Source: Olavius algarvensis associated proteobacterium Delta 3
GTDB lineage: Bacteria > Desulfobacterota > Desulfobacteria > Desulfobacterales > CAFBRK01
DNA length: 64,000 nt
Direction of reading: 5' to 3'
Assembly (NCBI GenBank): GCA_903231505.1
Contig: CAFBRK010000216.1
Location: 124,001 to 188,000 of the forward strand
Below the pieces are notes generated by a model. That model was not told the origin of the DNA. It saw only the letters and a list, made by a program, of their open reading frames with translations, and made no database searches. Below, piece by piece: positions 18,652 through 27,922 of the stretch (position 1 is the first letter of the stretch; every line of letters begins with the position of its first letter). Made by a program: the position numbers and the translations under genes.

Positions 18652-18706
18652 GGCAGGCGGGTAGACGGGCCAACGGGCAGACGGGCAGGCGGGCCCACGG
18701 GCCAAA
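18652..18706 (+). repeat. GC-rich imperfect tandem repeat
   Basis: A run of GACGGGC / CAGGCGGG / CACGGGC units with a 7-8-nt rhythm fills the leader before the DsrE-like gene. It contains no gene; it may be a slipped-strand region. Confidence 0.6.
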
Positions 18707-18718
18707 GGAGGTCATCCC

Positions 18719-19066
18719 ATGAAAAAGGTGGCACTGTTCGTCTTCAACGGCGATCCCATGTGTTTCATCCATGTCCTGCTCAATGCACTGGACATGCATG
18801 AAAAGGGCTACGAGGTTAAGACGGTCATTGAAGGTGCGGCAACCCGGCTGATTCCGGAATTGGAAAAGTCCGAAAACCCACTCCATTTGCTTTGGAACAA
18901 GGCCAAAGCCGCCGAACTCATCGAGGGTGCCTGCAAAGCCTGCTCCCGGAAGATGGAAACCCTGGAGGCGGCCAAGGCCCAGGGACTGTCGCTTCTGGAC
19001 AATATGGCCGGACACCCCGGCATGGCCCATTACCGCGATGCCGGATTCGAGATCATCAGCTTCTAA
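18719..19066 (+). CDS. DsrE-like small cytoplasmic protein
   Basis: 115 residues with the DsrE/DsrF-like fold pattern (VALFVFNGDPMCFIHVLLNAL, then YEVKTVIEGAATRLI and KACSRKM). Preceded by AAAGGAGG. Family members take part in sulfur trafficking or act as small redox/sulfur carriers; Cys17 or Cys80 could be the reactive residue. No dsr or tus genes are nearby, so the role is open. Confidence 0.75.
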   Translation: MKKVALFVFNGDPMCFIHVLLNALDMHEKGYEVKTVIEGAATRLIPELEKSENPLHLLWNKAKAAELIEGACKACSRKMETLEAAKAQGLSLLDNMAGHPGMAHYRDAGFEIISF

Positions 19067-19191
19067 GTGAAATTGCTGCGCGATTTTACGGCAGAAAAGA
19101 TTTTTTTGTGCGGTAACGATTGGGGTCTGTCTCGAGGCCAACGTCGCTGTAAAGTCGCGTCACCTGTTCGAGCACCCACTAATTACGCAAC

Positions 19192-19890
19192 ATGACTCCC
19201 ACCAAGAAGGAATCGACAAGGGCACTGAAAAAGAGACTGCTTGGGTTTCTGCAGACCGATGATTTTATACAGAACCTGGATCATCTTCGAGAGCTGCCTG
19301 CCCGCCAAGCCGTCAATCCGCTTTTCTCGTTCTTCCACCACCGGGAGCCCCTGATCCGCTGGCGTGCGGTCACGTCCATGGGAATCATCACCGCGTTTCT
19401 GGCCGAAACCGAAATGGAGTCCGCGCGCGTCATTATGCGGCGCCTGATGTGGACCCTCAATGACGAATCCGGAGGCATCGGCTGGGGATCCCCGGAGGCC
19501 ATGGGTGAGATTATGGCCCGCAGCCACGACCTGGCCTGCGAGTTCGGCTGCATTCTGGTGTCGTATGTCCGGGAAGAGGCCAATTATCTAGAACACGAGG
19601 TGCTCCAGCGGGGAGTGTTGTGGGGCCTGGGCAGGCTCGGTTATGTTTATCCCGAGTATATGCGTGTCGCCAGCCCGGCGCTTCATCCATTTCTAAGATC
19701 CGAAGACCCGTTTCATCGCGGCCTCTCCGCGTGGGCCATTACCCCGATGGCCGATCAAACAGCGGTACCCCGTCTGAAGGACCTGACCCGGGACGACACC
19801 GCGATCACGCTCTATACGGACTTGCGTCTGATCTCGACCACCGTCGGCCGCCTGGCCCGTGAGGCATTGAAGCATCTCTCCCCAATATGA
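19192..19890 (+). CDS. DVU0298 family HEAT-like repeat protein
   Basis: 232 residues, matching a family typical of sulfate reducers. Helical repeats, with REPLIRWRAVTSMG and DESGGIGWGSPEAMGEI as the recognisable blocks. Function unknown; HEAT-like repeats suggest protein binding. The ATG at 19192 lacks a strong ribosome-binding site. Confidence 0.8.
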   Translation: MTPTKKESTRALKKRLLGFLQTDDFIQNLDHLRELPARQAVNPLFSFFHHREPLIRWRAVTSMGIITAFLAETEMESARVIMRRLMWTLNDESGGIGWGSPEAMGEIMARSHDLACEFGCILVSYVREEANYLEHEVLQRGVLWGLGRLGYVYPEYMRVASPALHPFLRSEDPFHRGLSAWAITPMADQTAVPRLKDLTRDDTAITLYTDLRLISTTVGRLAREALKHLSPI

Positions 19891-20243
19891 GCCTGAAAAT
19901 TAGCGGATGAACCCATGGGATACATGGGCACAGGCTTGAAATTTCAGTTTTTTATGATATCCTAAAAAAATATGCTATCTCCGGCACATATTCAACCTGC
20001 CGCGGTTATAGAGTATCCCTAATCAGTTCACCGTAATTTTCATGCAATGATCAGGTAAACGGTCTTCCGTGGACACGCTGTGTAACCGTACGGCCGGTGC
20101 GCGCTCTTGATCTGTCAAAATATGATGAACCGGTTATAGCGAATTTCAGAATTCCGTTCCGAAACCTGACTCACGGTCCAGGAATAGGACCGTGGTGGCC
20201 GGTAGTTTGGCAGCGATTCCCAACAATCCAGGGAGTAAACATA
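19891..20243. other. Gene-free stretch with repeat copy 1
   Basis: 353 bp upstream of the efflux operon. It contains the dispersed repeat at 20131-20178 and a short CCCATG...CATGGG hairpin just after the DVU0298-family gene. No gene seen. Confidence 0.5.
20131..20178 (+). repeat. Dispersed repeat, copy 1 (short)
   Basis: Shares GGTTATAG, TTTCAGAATTCCGTTCCGAAA and CTGACTCA-GGTCCAGG (some positions differ) with the copies at 24781 and 27671. Only the first third of the longer copies is present here, in the plus orientation. Confidence 0.7.
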
Positions 20244-21449
20244 ATGACGCGGCGGCACAAAGAGACGACAAAATTCCGAGTGAGGGTGATGGCTAAAATG
20301 GCCGTGGTGCTCGGTCTCTTTTCCGGTCCCATACTCATCGGTTGCAGCGAAAAAATCGGACCGGGACATACGGGAACGGACGAGGCAATGACGATCCAGG
20401 CAACCGTGGCTGTGGCACATTTCCAAACCCATCCTTTCATCTATGATGCGGTCGGCACAGTGGCCCCAAGGATTGCCAGCACCATCGGCAGCAAACTCAT
20501 GGGCACGGTAAAGGCGGTTAATGTTCAGGAAGGTGACCGGGTCCGCGAGGGAGATGTTCTCCTGGTGCTGGACCAGCGCCAGGTGTCCGCACAGCTCCAA
20601 CAGGCAGAAGCGGCCTTTGCCGAAGCCCAGAGGGCTGAAGCATCGGCAAGATCGGCCCGGGAATCTGCAGTGGCTGCTGCCAAACTGGCTAAGGGAACCT
20701 ACGACCGGTACATGAAACTCTTGCGGGACAGGTCTGCCTCCCAGCAGGAGTTCGACGTGGTTGAAGCCAAATATCGGCAGGCCGAGGCGACCCTGACCCA
20801 GACCTCCGCCATGTTGGAGGCCGCCGGACATCGTGTGGAGCAGGCAAAGGCCGGGATGGCCGCTGCCCGGGTCGGCAAAAAGGACGCCACCGTAAGAGCA
20901 CCCTACGACGGTAAGATTGCCGCTAAAATGATCAATGTTGGGGATCTGGCGTCTCCCGGAACCCCGTTTTTCGGCATGGAAAAAGAAGGCGTCTACTGTG
21001 CCGAACTGGTGCTGCCCGAGGAGCATATCGGCACGGTGCATCTGGACCAGGTGGTTCTGGTGGTCATCCCAGCCCTTGATGACAAACCCGTTGAGGGCCG
21101 GATCGGCCGCATCGTCCCGACGGCGGATGAGCGCAGCCGCTCGTTCCAGGTAAAAGTCGCGCTGCCGGAAAACCCGGCCATCCGATCCGGAATGTTTGCC
21201 CGGGTCGAAGTTCCCGTCGGGGAGGCCGGCATGCTCCTGATTCCGTCTTCGGCCGTTCTCCAACGGGGGCAGTTGACCGGCATCTACCTGGTGGATGAGG
21301 AGCAGATCGCCCGTTTCCGGCTTATCCGAACCGGCAAGGCCTTCGGAGATTCCGTGGAGGTCCTGTCCGGACTGAAAGACGGGGACCGCTTTGTCGTATC
21401 CCCGCCGCTGACGATGGTTGACGGCGCGCGCGTGGAGGCGTCATCATGA
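20244..21449 (+). CDS. RND efflux periplasmic adaptor lipoprotein (membrane fusion protein)
   Basis: 401 residues from ATG 20244 (GGGAG upstream); longer in-frame starts would translate the dispersed repeat. A hydrophobic leader ending in LIGC is a lipobox, so the protein is likely anchored as a lipoprotein. Two lipoyl half-motifs ([19 protein letters not shown] and [19 protein letters not shown]) flank an alpha-helical hairpin rich in alanine, followed by beta-barrel and membrane-proximal domains. Overlaps the permease by 4 bp (ATGA). No outer-membrane channel gene is present, so TolC-type function must come from elsewhere. Confidence 0.92.
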   Translation: MTRRHKETTKFRVRVMAKMAVVLGLFSGPILIGCSEKIGPGHTGTDEAMTIQATVAVAHFQTHPFIYDAVGTVAPRIASTIGSKLMGTVKAVNVQEGDRVREGDVLLVLDQRQVSAQLQQAEAAFAEAQRAEASARSARESAVAAAKLAKGTYDRYMKLLRDRSASQQEFDVVEAKYRQAEATLTQTSAMLEAAGHRVEQAKAGMAAARVGKKDATVRAPYDGKIAAKMINVGDLASPGTPFFGMEKEGVYCAELVLPEEHIGTVHLDQVVLVVIPALDDKPVEGRIGRIVPTADERSRSFQVKVALPENPAIRSGMFARVEVPVGEAGMLLIPSSAVLQRGQLTGIYLVDEEQIARFRLIRTGKAFGDSVEVLSGLKDGDRFVVSPPLTMVDGARVEASS

Positions 21450-24400
21450 GCCGAAAGATCGGTGCCGCCGGGACGCTGGCCAGGGCGTTTATCAATTCGA
21501 AACTCACCCCGCTGGTGATCATCGCCGCCACCCTTATGGGAATAGCGGCGGTCATTGCGCTTCCCCGGGAGGAGGAGCCGCAGATCATCGTGCCCATGGT
21601 CGACATCTTCGTGCAAATGCCCGGAGCCAGTGCCAAAGAGGTGGAAGCGCGCATCACCCGCCCCATGGAAAAACTGCTATGGGAAATTCCGGGTGTGGAG
21701 TATGTGTATTCCACCTCCAGCCCGGGGGTGTCCATGGCCATTGTCCGATTTTATGTGGGACAGGACGAAGAAGAGTCCATCGTCCGGCTCCAGTCCAAGC
21801 TGACAGCCAATTTCGATCGCATCCCCTGGGCGGCCTCCCCGCCCCTGATCAAGCCCCGATACATCGACGATGTGCCGATTCTGGCGTTGACCTTCTGGGC
21901 CGAAGACGCCGATCACTTTCTGTTGAGACGGCTTGCCGCCGAGGTGGAAAACGTGGTCAAGCGTGAAAAGAACGTCTCGATCACCACACTGATCGGTGGA
22001 AACTTCCGCCAGGCCGACGTGCATCTCGACCCGGTGCGCCTGGCGGCCTTTGATCTCGATCCGGAGCAGATCAGTGCCATGCTGACGGCCACCAACACGG
22101 AAAGCGAGACCGGTTCCTACCCGTCCACTGAAGGCGAGGTCAAGGTGCAGACCGGCGGCTTTCTGCGGGACAAGGCCGATCTGGAACGTGTGGTGGTCGG
22201 CATCCACAACGGTCGGCCGGTATACCTGAGGGATGTCGCCACGATCACCGATGGGCCGCGGGAACCGGATCAGTATGTCTTTTTCGGCACCGGCCCGGCC
22301 CGCAGTCACAAGGGGATAACGGATGAAACCGCCCCCCGGGGTGCGGCACCGGCGGTGACGCTGACCGTTGCCAAACGCAAGGGAACCAACGCCATCACGG
22401 TGGCCGAACGGGTTCTCGAGCGGGTCGAAGATATCCGGGGCAGCATCATCCCCGACAATATCCACATGACCGTCACCCGTCACTACGGGGAAACGGCCAA
22501 GGAAAAATCCGACGAACTGCTTTTCCACATGGCCATTGCCGTGGTCTCCGTGACCCTTCTGATCTGGTTTGCCCTGGGTCGGCGAGAATCGGGAGTCGTG
22601 GCGCTGGCCATTCCGGTCACCCTGGCCCTGACCCTGACTGTTTTTTATCTTTACGGGTATACCTTGAACCGGATTACGCTCTTCGCCCTGATTTTTTCCA
22701 TCGGCATTCTCGTCGACGATGCCATCGTTGTGGTGGAAAACATGGTGCGCCACTTCAGGCTTCCGGAAAACCGGCGCCGCCCCCGTCTCGACGTGGCCAT
22801 CGAGGCGGTCGACGAAGTCGGCAATCCGACGATTCTGGCGACCCTGACGGTGATTGCCGCCATTCTCCCCATGGCCTTTGTAGGGGGCCTCATGGGCCCG
22901 TACATGCGGCCGATCCCCGTGGGCGCATCGGCGGCCATGGTGTTCTCCCTGCTGGTGGCGTTTGTGGTGACCCCCTGGGCGGCCCTCCGGCTGCTGAAAA
23001 ACCAAAAGGGGCACGGGGAAGAAGGTCACGAAACCGAAGACTGGAGCACCCGGCTCTATCGTAAGGTGATGACACCCCTGATCGCAATGCCGTTTTGGCG
23101 CTGGCTTTTTTTGGCGGGGGTGGTGGCCCTTCTGCTCGTCTCCATGGCCATGGTCGGTGTCGGTCTGGTCAAGGTGAAGATGCTCCCCTTCGACAACAAA
23201 AGCGAGCTGCAGGTGATTATCGACGCGCCCGAGTCGGCCACTCTCGAACAGACCGCCGCGGCAGCTTTGGAGATGGGCGAATACCTGAAAACCGTCAACG
23301 AGGTGACCGATTACCAGTTGTATGTGGGCACGTCCGGCCCGTTTAATTTCAACGGACTGGTACGACATTACTACCTCCGCCAGGGTCCGAATATGGCCGA
23401 CATTCAGGTCAACCTGGTCGGAAAGGGCCACCGAAAAGATCAAAGCCACGATATTGCCAAGCGGCTTCGGCCGGAATTGAAACGGATCGCCGACAGCTAC
23501 GGTGCCCGCATCAAGGTGGCGGAGGTGCCTCCGGGTCCGCCGGTTCTGTCGACCCTGGTGGCCGAAATTTATGGTCCCGATTATGACCGCCAGCGAGAGA
23601 TTGCCCGGCGGATCATGACGGTTTTCGAGGATACCCCGGGGGTTGTCGATGTGGACTGGTACATGGAAGAGGATCATCCCCGGTTGCACATGGAAATCGA
23701 CCGGGAAAAGGCTGCCCTGCACGGGATTACGGTGGCCCATGTCGCCGGGACCCTGGAGCTGGCTCTGAAAGGACGCCAGGTCGGACTGCTCCATCAACCC
23801 CTGGAAAAGGAAGACGTCCCCATCGTTGTTCGCCTGCCGTTGTCGGATCGGGCCGGCGCCCAGCGCCTGGAGGGCATTAAACTAAAAGCACCCGACGGCA
23901 GCCTGGTACCGCTGTCGGGCCTGGTCACCACCCGTCGAACCGGGATCCAACGCAGCATTTATCACAAAAACCTGATGCCGGTCGTCTATGTGGTCGGTGA
24001 TGTGGCGGGCGCAAAGGAAAGCCCGGTCTACGCCATTCTGGAAATGCAGAAAAAGATCGATGCCATCGAACTGCCCGAGGGGTACCGCATCGCACAGCTC
24101 ACGGCGGACATACCCAGCAGCGACCGGCGCCTGGCCATGAAATGGGACGGCGAATGGCACATCACCTACGAGGTGTTTCGGGACCTGGGTATCGCGTTCG
24201 GGGTCGTACTGGTCCTCATATTCGTGCTGGTGGTGGGCTGGTTCCAGTCGTTTTCCACGCCCATGGTCATCATGGTGGCCATCCCCTTTTCGTTGATCGG
24301 TATCCTGCCGGCCCACTGGGCCATGGGAGCGTTTTTCACGGCGACCTCCATGATCGGCTTTATCGCCGGGGCCGGGATCGTGGTCCGGAACTCCATCATT

Positions 24401-24709
24401 CTGGTGGATTTTATCGAATTGCGGTTGGAAGAGGGGATGCCCCTGGATCAGGCGGTCATCGATGCCGGTGCGGTCCGGTTCCGTCCCATGATGCTGACCG
24501 CGGCGGCCGTGGTCGTCGGTGCCTCGGTGATCCTGTTCGATCCGATATTCCAGGGTCTGGCCATTTCCCTCATGGCCGGTGAAGTCGCCTCTTTGCTCTT
24601 TTCCCGAATGACGGTGCCGATCCTGTACTTCATGGACAAGCGATGGGAGCATGCCCACGGCCACGCCATCGCGGCTTCAGAAGCGACCGAACCGGTGGCG
24701 TCTGAATAG
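21446..24709 (+). CDS. RND family efflux permease
   Basis: 1087 residues, 12 membrane segments in the AcrB arrangement: one N-terminal, a large periplasmic loop, a helix cluster with [17 protein letters not shown] (segment 4, with the paired acidic residues used for proton transfer), a second loop and a C-terminal cluster. Proton-driven tripartite exporter; substrate not deducible. The copper and envelope-stress genes elsewhere in the window do not prove metal export, and heavy-metal-type signatures were not obvious. Coupled to the adaptor gene. Confidence 0.92.
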   Translation: MSRKIGAAGTLARAFINSKLTPLVIIAATLMGIAAVIALPREEEPQIIVPMVDIFVQMPGASAKEVEARITRPMEKLLWEIPGVEYVYSTSSPGVSMAIVRFYVGQDEEESIVRLQSKLTANFDRIPWAASPPLIKPRYIDDVPILALTFWAEDADHFLLRRLAAEVENVVKREKNVSITTLIGGNFRQADVHLDPVRLAAFDLDPEQISAMLTATNTESETGSYPSTEGEVKVQTGGFLRDKADLERVVVGIHNGRPVYLRDVATITDGPREPDQYVFFGTGPARSHKGITDETAPRGAAPAVTLTVAKRKGTNAITVAERVLERVEDIRGSIIPDNIHMTVTRHYGETAKEKSDELLFHMAIAVVSVTLLIWFALGRRESGVVALAIPVTLALTLTVFYLYGYTLNRITLFALIFSIGILVDDAIVVVENMVRHFRLPENRRRPRLDVAIEAVDEVGNPTILATLTVIAAILPMAFVGGLMGPYMRPIPVGASAAMVFSLLVAFVVTPWAALRLLKNQKGHGEEGHETEDWSTRLYRKVMTPLIAMPFWRWLFLAGVVALLLVSMAMVGVGLVKVKMLPFDNKSELQVIIDAPESATLEQTAAAALEMGEYLKTVNEVTDYQLYVGTSGPFNFNGLVRHYYLRQGPNMADIQVNLVGKGHRKDQSHDIAKRLRPELKRIADSYGARIKVAEVPPGPPVLSTLVAEIYGPDYDRQREIARRIMTVFEDTPGVVDVDWYMEEDHPRLHMEIDREKAALHGITVAHVAGTLELALKGRQVGLLHQPLEKEDVPIVVRLPLSDRAGAQRLEGIKLKAPDGSLVPLSGLVTTRRTGIQRSIYHKNLMPVVYVVGDVAGAKESPVYAILEMQKKIDAIELPEGYRIAQLTADIPSSDRRLAMKWDGEWHITYEVFRDLGIAFGVVLVLIFVLVVGWFQSFSTPMVIMVAIPFSLIGILPAHWAMGAFFTATSMIGFIAGAGIVVRNSIILVDFIELRLEEGMPLDQAVIDAGAVRFRPMMLTAAAVVVGASVILFDPIFQGLAISLMAGEVASLLFSRMTVPILYFMDKRWEHAHGHAIAASEATEPVASE

Positions 24710-24780
24710 AATCATATGTAAATTTTCTGAGTGTCGGTATGGTCTTTCATGCCTGCTCGGGCAGGCATCCAGAAAGCCCG

Positions 24781-24946
24781 GTTATAGTGATTTTCAGAAT
24801 TCCGTTCCGAAAGCTGACTCAAGGTCCAGGGTGTGGATTTTTCTCTGCAAGATGTGAAAAATTCGTCTCAGCCTTCACGACGGCACCCGTACATCACGTA
24901 TTGGATAGAGGAAAACGATGGGTCCCCGGGCCTTTGCGGGAAAGCG
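24781..24946 (+). repeat. Dispersed repeat, copy 2 (long, plus orientation)
   Basis: About 166 bp, closely matching in inverted orientation the copy at 27671-27855; blocks such as CACGACGGCACCCGTACATC and ACGATGGGTCCCCGGGCCTT are identical or nearly so. Together the two copies bracket four minus-strand genes. Confidence 0.8.
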
Positions 24947-25037
24947 TCGTGTGCCTTTGCCAAAACCGTTCAAGCGGAGAGGCTCCAGGATGACACCGTA
25001 AGATTCATCTTGCAGAGAAAAATCCACACCCTGGACC
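24823..25037. repeat. 32-bp perfect inverted repeat within the repeat region
   Basis: Positions 24823-24854 and 25006-25037 are exact reverse complements (core GTCCAGGGTGTGGATTTTTC), separated by 151 bp. This is the layout of a small terminal-inverted-repeat element (MITE-like), with the left arm inside repeat copy 2. Confidence 0.8.
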
Positions 25038-25145
25038 CCTAGCTTCAATCGGAACATATTTATGCCAACTGCTATCGAGTTGTTCTGAATTCAGGCCTCC
25101 GCCGGAATGATACACGGTAAGGCAAAGCACTACCCGGCAGCTCAA

Positions 25146-25574
25146 CTAATTCATGAGGCTTTTCATCACGCGGGTGATATTTGCCGGTGGGGAACTATTA
25201 TGACCCGGCATCCGATATATTTCCCGAGTCGACGCCACACTTAGGACCACGACCAGGCCGATGACGATTGAAAGCGCGTACCGGTTCGGCAGGATTTTGA
25301 ACAGAAGCCAGCAGACCGTCCACGCTGCAAGATAGAGAAGCCCTCCGAGAATCGCCACGTGGGCCCATAGAATACCCAGCATCCAGAATCCTTCGGCGGT
25401 AAATCTCGGTATCGCCACAACAAGACCGTGCATCGAGAGATACAGGATATAGAAGAACGGCACGATACCGCCCACCACCAGCATGTAAAAAGGCACCGGA
25501 ACGGTGAACAACAGGACGACGAAGAGAATCCATTTGGTCCAGTGTTTGGTCTTTTTGGTTGAGGCGTTCACCAT
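25146..25574 (-). CDS. Hypothetical membrane protein
   Basis: 142 residues from ATG 25574; the open frame extends further upstream but that part is antisense to the acetyltransferase gene and lacks a natural composition. About four hydrophobic segments, with a basic, lysine-rich N-terminus (STKKTKHWTKW). No family recognised. Last gene of the cassette bracketed by repeats. Confidence 0.6.
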   Translation of the reverse strand: MVNASTKKTKHWTKWILFVVLLFTVPVPFYMLVVGGIVPFFYILYLSMHGLVVAIPRFTAEGFWMLGILWAHVAILGGLLYLAAWTVCWLLFKILPNRYALSIVIGLVVVLSVASTREIYRMPGHNSSPPANITRVMKSLMN

Positions 25575-25650
25575 GGTATCCAGTTGCAGGCGGGCATTAT
25601 CGCATTCACTTTCATGTGCGTTCCGGCAATGGGTACGCCAAGATTTCGCA

Positions 25651-26076
25651 TTATCGTACAGGCTTTCTGAGCACGCCGGAAAACCATTCGAAATCAACCG
25701 TGTCCTCCCAGAAGTGCCGGGCCAACTCCCGGTGGGTGTGAACCCGGATCTCATGGAAGTTTTCTTTTTGGGCATAGTGCTCGATTTCCTGAAGGAGCTT
25801 TTTCCCATACCCCTTCGAACGCATGGGTTCCGTGGTCACAAAGCCGTAAATCCATAGGATCTTCTCCAAAAGACCGGTCATCAGCATCCACACCGCAGCC
25901 ACCGAGACCAGCCGGCCCCCTTCCGTCAGCCCGAAAAGCTTGTGGTTTTGCATGAGCTCGTGGTCCAGCGACGCCATAAAATCCGCTTTGACAATCTGCG
26001 GTGCCAGTTCTTTCAAGAGCTCAAAGGCCTGCGCCAGCTGATCGGTTGTTTCAATTTCCACAAACGCGATGCTCAT
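25651..26076 (-). CDS. GNAT-family acetyltransferase
   Basis: 141 residues with the acetyl-CoA-binding signature R-x-x-G-x-G (MRSKGYGKKLL) after a beta-strand YGFVTTEP. Transfers an acetyl group from acetyl-CoA to an amine; substrate unknown. Isolated within the repeat-bracketed minus-strand cassette. Confidence 0.85.
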   Translation of the reverse strand: MSIAFVEIETTDQLAQAFELLKELAPQIVKADFMASLDHELMQNHKLFGLTEGGRLVSVAAVWMLMTGLLEKILWIYGFVTTEPMRSKGYGKKLLQEIEHYAQKENFHEIRVHTHRELARHFWEDTVDFEWFSGVLRKPVR

Positions 26077-26304
26077 GGTTCCTTGCCTCTGCTATTTTGA
26101 GGTTTCTTTACTGCGGAAAATTCAAAAGCAATCTTATGACTTTTCAATGCTAAGGGTAAATCCGTGGTGACGCCGCCCTTATCTGAATGGGCCTCGTGTG
26201 GAGCGTGCGTGCTGATGTCATGACATTCCGGGGTTAGCCGACCAGGACCAACCCCGCCACCCAGCTCATGGAGTCTGTTTCGAATGATTTGGTATCGTTT
26301 TCCA

Positions 26305-26952
26305 TCATGATGAACTGGTGATCGTTTCTGTCTCTGAATGAGATCCCTCATTGAACGAGCTTATAATTTCTCTCACGGCATCTACAAATGAATAGAAAAC
26401 ATCCGTTTTCGTTCTCAGTGAACGGCGGTCCAGATGATCAAACATCCTTTCCCGAAGTCCTCTCGAAAGTTCCAGTTGAACGCCCTCGCCGCTCTGGCAC
26501 CGGTTACAAAAGTTTTCGGGGCTGATTCCGCGGAGTCCCGGCATGTCGCTGATCTCCACATGGAAATTCGCCGCCCTGAGTGCCTTCAACATCTTTTCTT
26601 TCAGCGTATCGTTCTTTCCTCCGATAAAAACGATGTCGCGTTTGTCCCGGCACCCGTGAATGGCAATCACCACAGATGCATCGTTTGACGTTTGTATGCC
26701 GAGGGGCTCATCAAACCGGCCGCTGGTCAGGTGCAATACTCTGTTGCCGGCCGTTTTAATCCCCTTGAACGCATAGAAAGTGCGATCGACTCCGGCGATG
26801 GCGTCTGCAATGCCGGCAGTTCCAAGCTCGATCCCGCCGCCATGGGGCGCCATGATCGCGAATCCGGGATCCGCCTTACGGTACAGTATCAGGTAATCTT
26901 TACCCTCCTTCTCGTGTTCTTCCAATTCAGCAAAGTTGGCATATCTGTCCAT
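26305..26952 (-). CDS. Poly-gamma-glutamate hydrolase family protein
   Basis: 215 residues from ATG 26952. Matches the zinc-dependent PghP-like family first known from Bacillus phages: MAPHGGGIELGT with the metal-binding His, the central VVIAIHGCRD and C-terminal EGVQLELSRGLRERMF. Cleaves gamma-glutamyl polymers in its founding member; the substrate in this organism is unknown. A phage-related family next to dispersed repeats hints at acquired DNA. A start 15 codons upstream (MLFSRF) is possible. Confidence 0.8.
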   Translation of the reverse strand: MDRYANFAELEEHEKEGKDYLILYRKADPGFAIMAPHGGGIELGTAGIADAIAGVDRTFYAFKGIKTAGNRVLHLTSGRFDEPLGIQTSNDASVVIAIHGCRDKRDIVFIGGKNDTLKEKMLKALRAANFHVEISDMPGLRGISPENFCNRCQSGEGVQLELSRGLRERMFDHLDRRSLRTKTDVFYSFVDAVREIISSFNEGSHSETETITSSS

Positions 26953-26965
26953 GTGAAGTCGACAC

Positions 26966-27568
26966 CTACGAATGATGAAGCGGGAAAAAAGCATCGATGA
27001 GGTCTTGAACCCGTCCAAGCCATTCCTGACGCTTCTCGGGGGTGCTCGTAACGATGACGGTGAACACTTCGCGGTACACCCTCGAAACTCCGCAGAGACC
27101 AAAGATGCAGTTTTTCCAGAGAAGTTCCAGGGGATCCCCAAAAACGTCACGCTCCCGTTCCGGAGGCGTGTTTGCGGTATTGAACACAATGGCCGCCCGG
27201 GCATTCAACAGACCGACGGGAATCCCTTCTCCTTTGTCCCCTTCGAGAAACCGATAGGCAACCTCAGGCCGTATCACACGATCCACCCACCCTTTCAGAA
27301 TGGCCGGCGGCTGCCCCCACCAGTTGGGATGAACGATGACAATCCCGCCTGCGGAACGGATCTCTTCGCAATGTCGGGCTATTTTCGCCGGCAGAGAAGC
27401 GTCGGTGGGAATCTCCGGAGAGAGCAACAGCGGGTCGAAGTGTTCCGCATAAAGATCGTGAAAGACAGTACGGTGCCCGTTCTGATTCAAACGGGTCACA
27501 GCCGTGTTTGCAATGGCGTGATTGAAACTCTGATTGTCCGGGTGGGCCAGAATGACGGAGATATTCAA
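26966..27568 (-). CDS. NAD(P)H-dependent flavin oxidoreductase, flavodoxin fold
   Basis: 200 residues if TTG 27568 is used: GGGGAG lies 7 nt before it, and the family starts exactly there (NISVILAHPDNQSFNHAIA). Quinone-reductase / MdaB-type flavoprotein with the HPNWWGQPPAILKGWVDR segment typical of the family. Reduces quinones or nitro/azo compounds with two electrons. The 3' end is 13 bp from the PGA-hydrolase start, so the two are probably co-transcribed. Confidence 0.85.
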   Translation of the reverse strand: MNISVILAHPDNQSFNHAIANTAVTRLNQNGHRTVFHDLYAEHFDPLLLSPEIPTDASLPAKIARHCEEIRSAGGIVIVHPNWWGQPPAILKGWVDRVIRPEVAYRFLEGDKGEGIPVGLLNARAAIVFNTANTPPERERDVFGDPLELLWKNCIFGLCGVSRVYREVFTVIVTSTPEKRQEWLGRVQDLIDAFFPLHHS

Positions 27569-27670
27569 ATAGGACTCCCCATGATTTGAAACCGATGGGT
27601 CATTCGTTAATCTATGCGTCTTGATTCGAAAGAGATAATATACCAATCTGGCTGAAACGGCAATCGTTCA

Positions 27671-27855
27671 CGCTTTTCCGCAAAGGCCCGGGGACCCATC
27701 GTTTTCCTCCATCCGATACGTGATGTACGGGTGCCGTCGTGAAGACTGAGGCGAATTTTTCACATCATGCTGAGAAAACATTTATCCGCCTCGGGAGGAT
27801 CCACACCCTGGACCTTGAGTCAGCTTTCGGAACGGAATTCTGAAAATCGCTATAA
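27671..27855 (-). repeat. Dispersed repeat, copy 3 (long, minus orientation)
   Basis: Reverse-complement relative of the copy at 24781-24946, with a short extra segment in the middle (around 27770-27800) replacing the TTTTTCTCTGCAAGATG part. It closes the bracket around the genes at 25146-27568. Confidence 0.8.
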
Positions 27856-27922
27856 AACATTGGATGGAAGAAGATGCGACGAACGGAAAGAGACGGGTAG
27901 GAAAAACTTGCCAACGGCTGAT

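Larger units (their letters stand above)
24710..25145. other. Gene-free stretch holding repeat copy 2
   Basis: 436 bp between the permease and the minus-strand cassette. It holds a GCCTGCTCGGGCAGGC hairpin (24751-24766), repeat copy 2 (24781-24946) and a 32-bp inverted repeat. No gene seen. Confidence 0.6.

Noticed and set aside
24781-25037. Repeat region as a CRISPR array
   Set aside because: Only a few long, inverted copies without regular spacers; no cas genes in the window.
26073-26351. 92-codon minus-strand open frame between the GNAT and PGA-hydrolase genes
   Set aside because: Overlaps the start of the hydrolase region in another frame and has no protein-like pattern.
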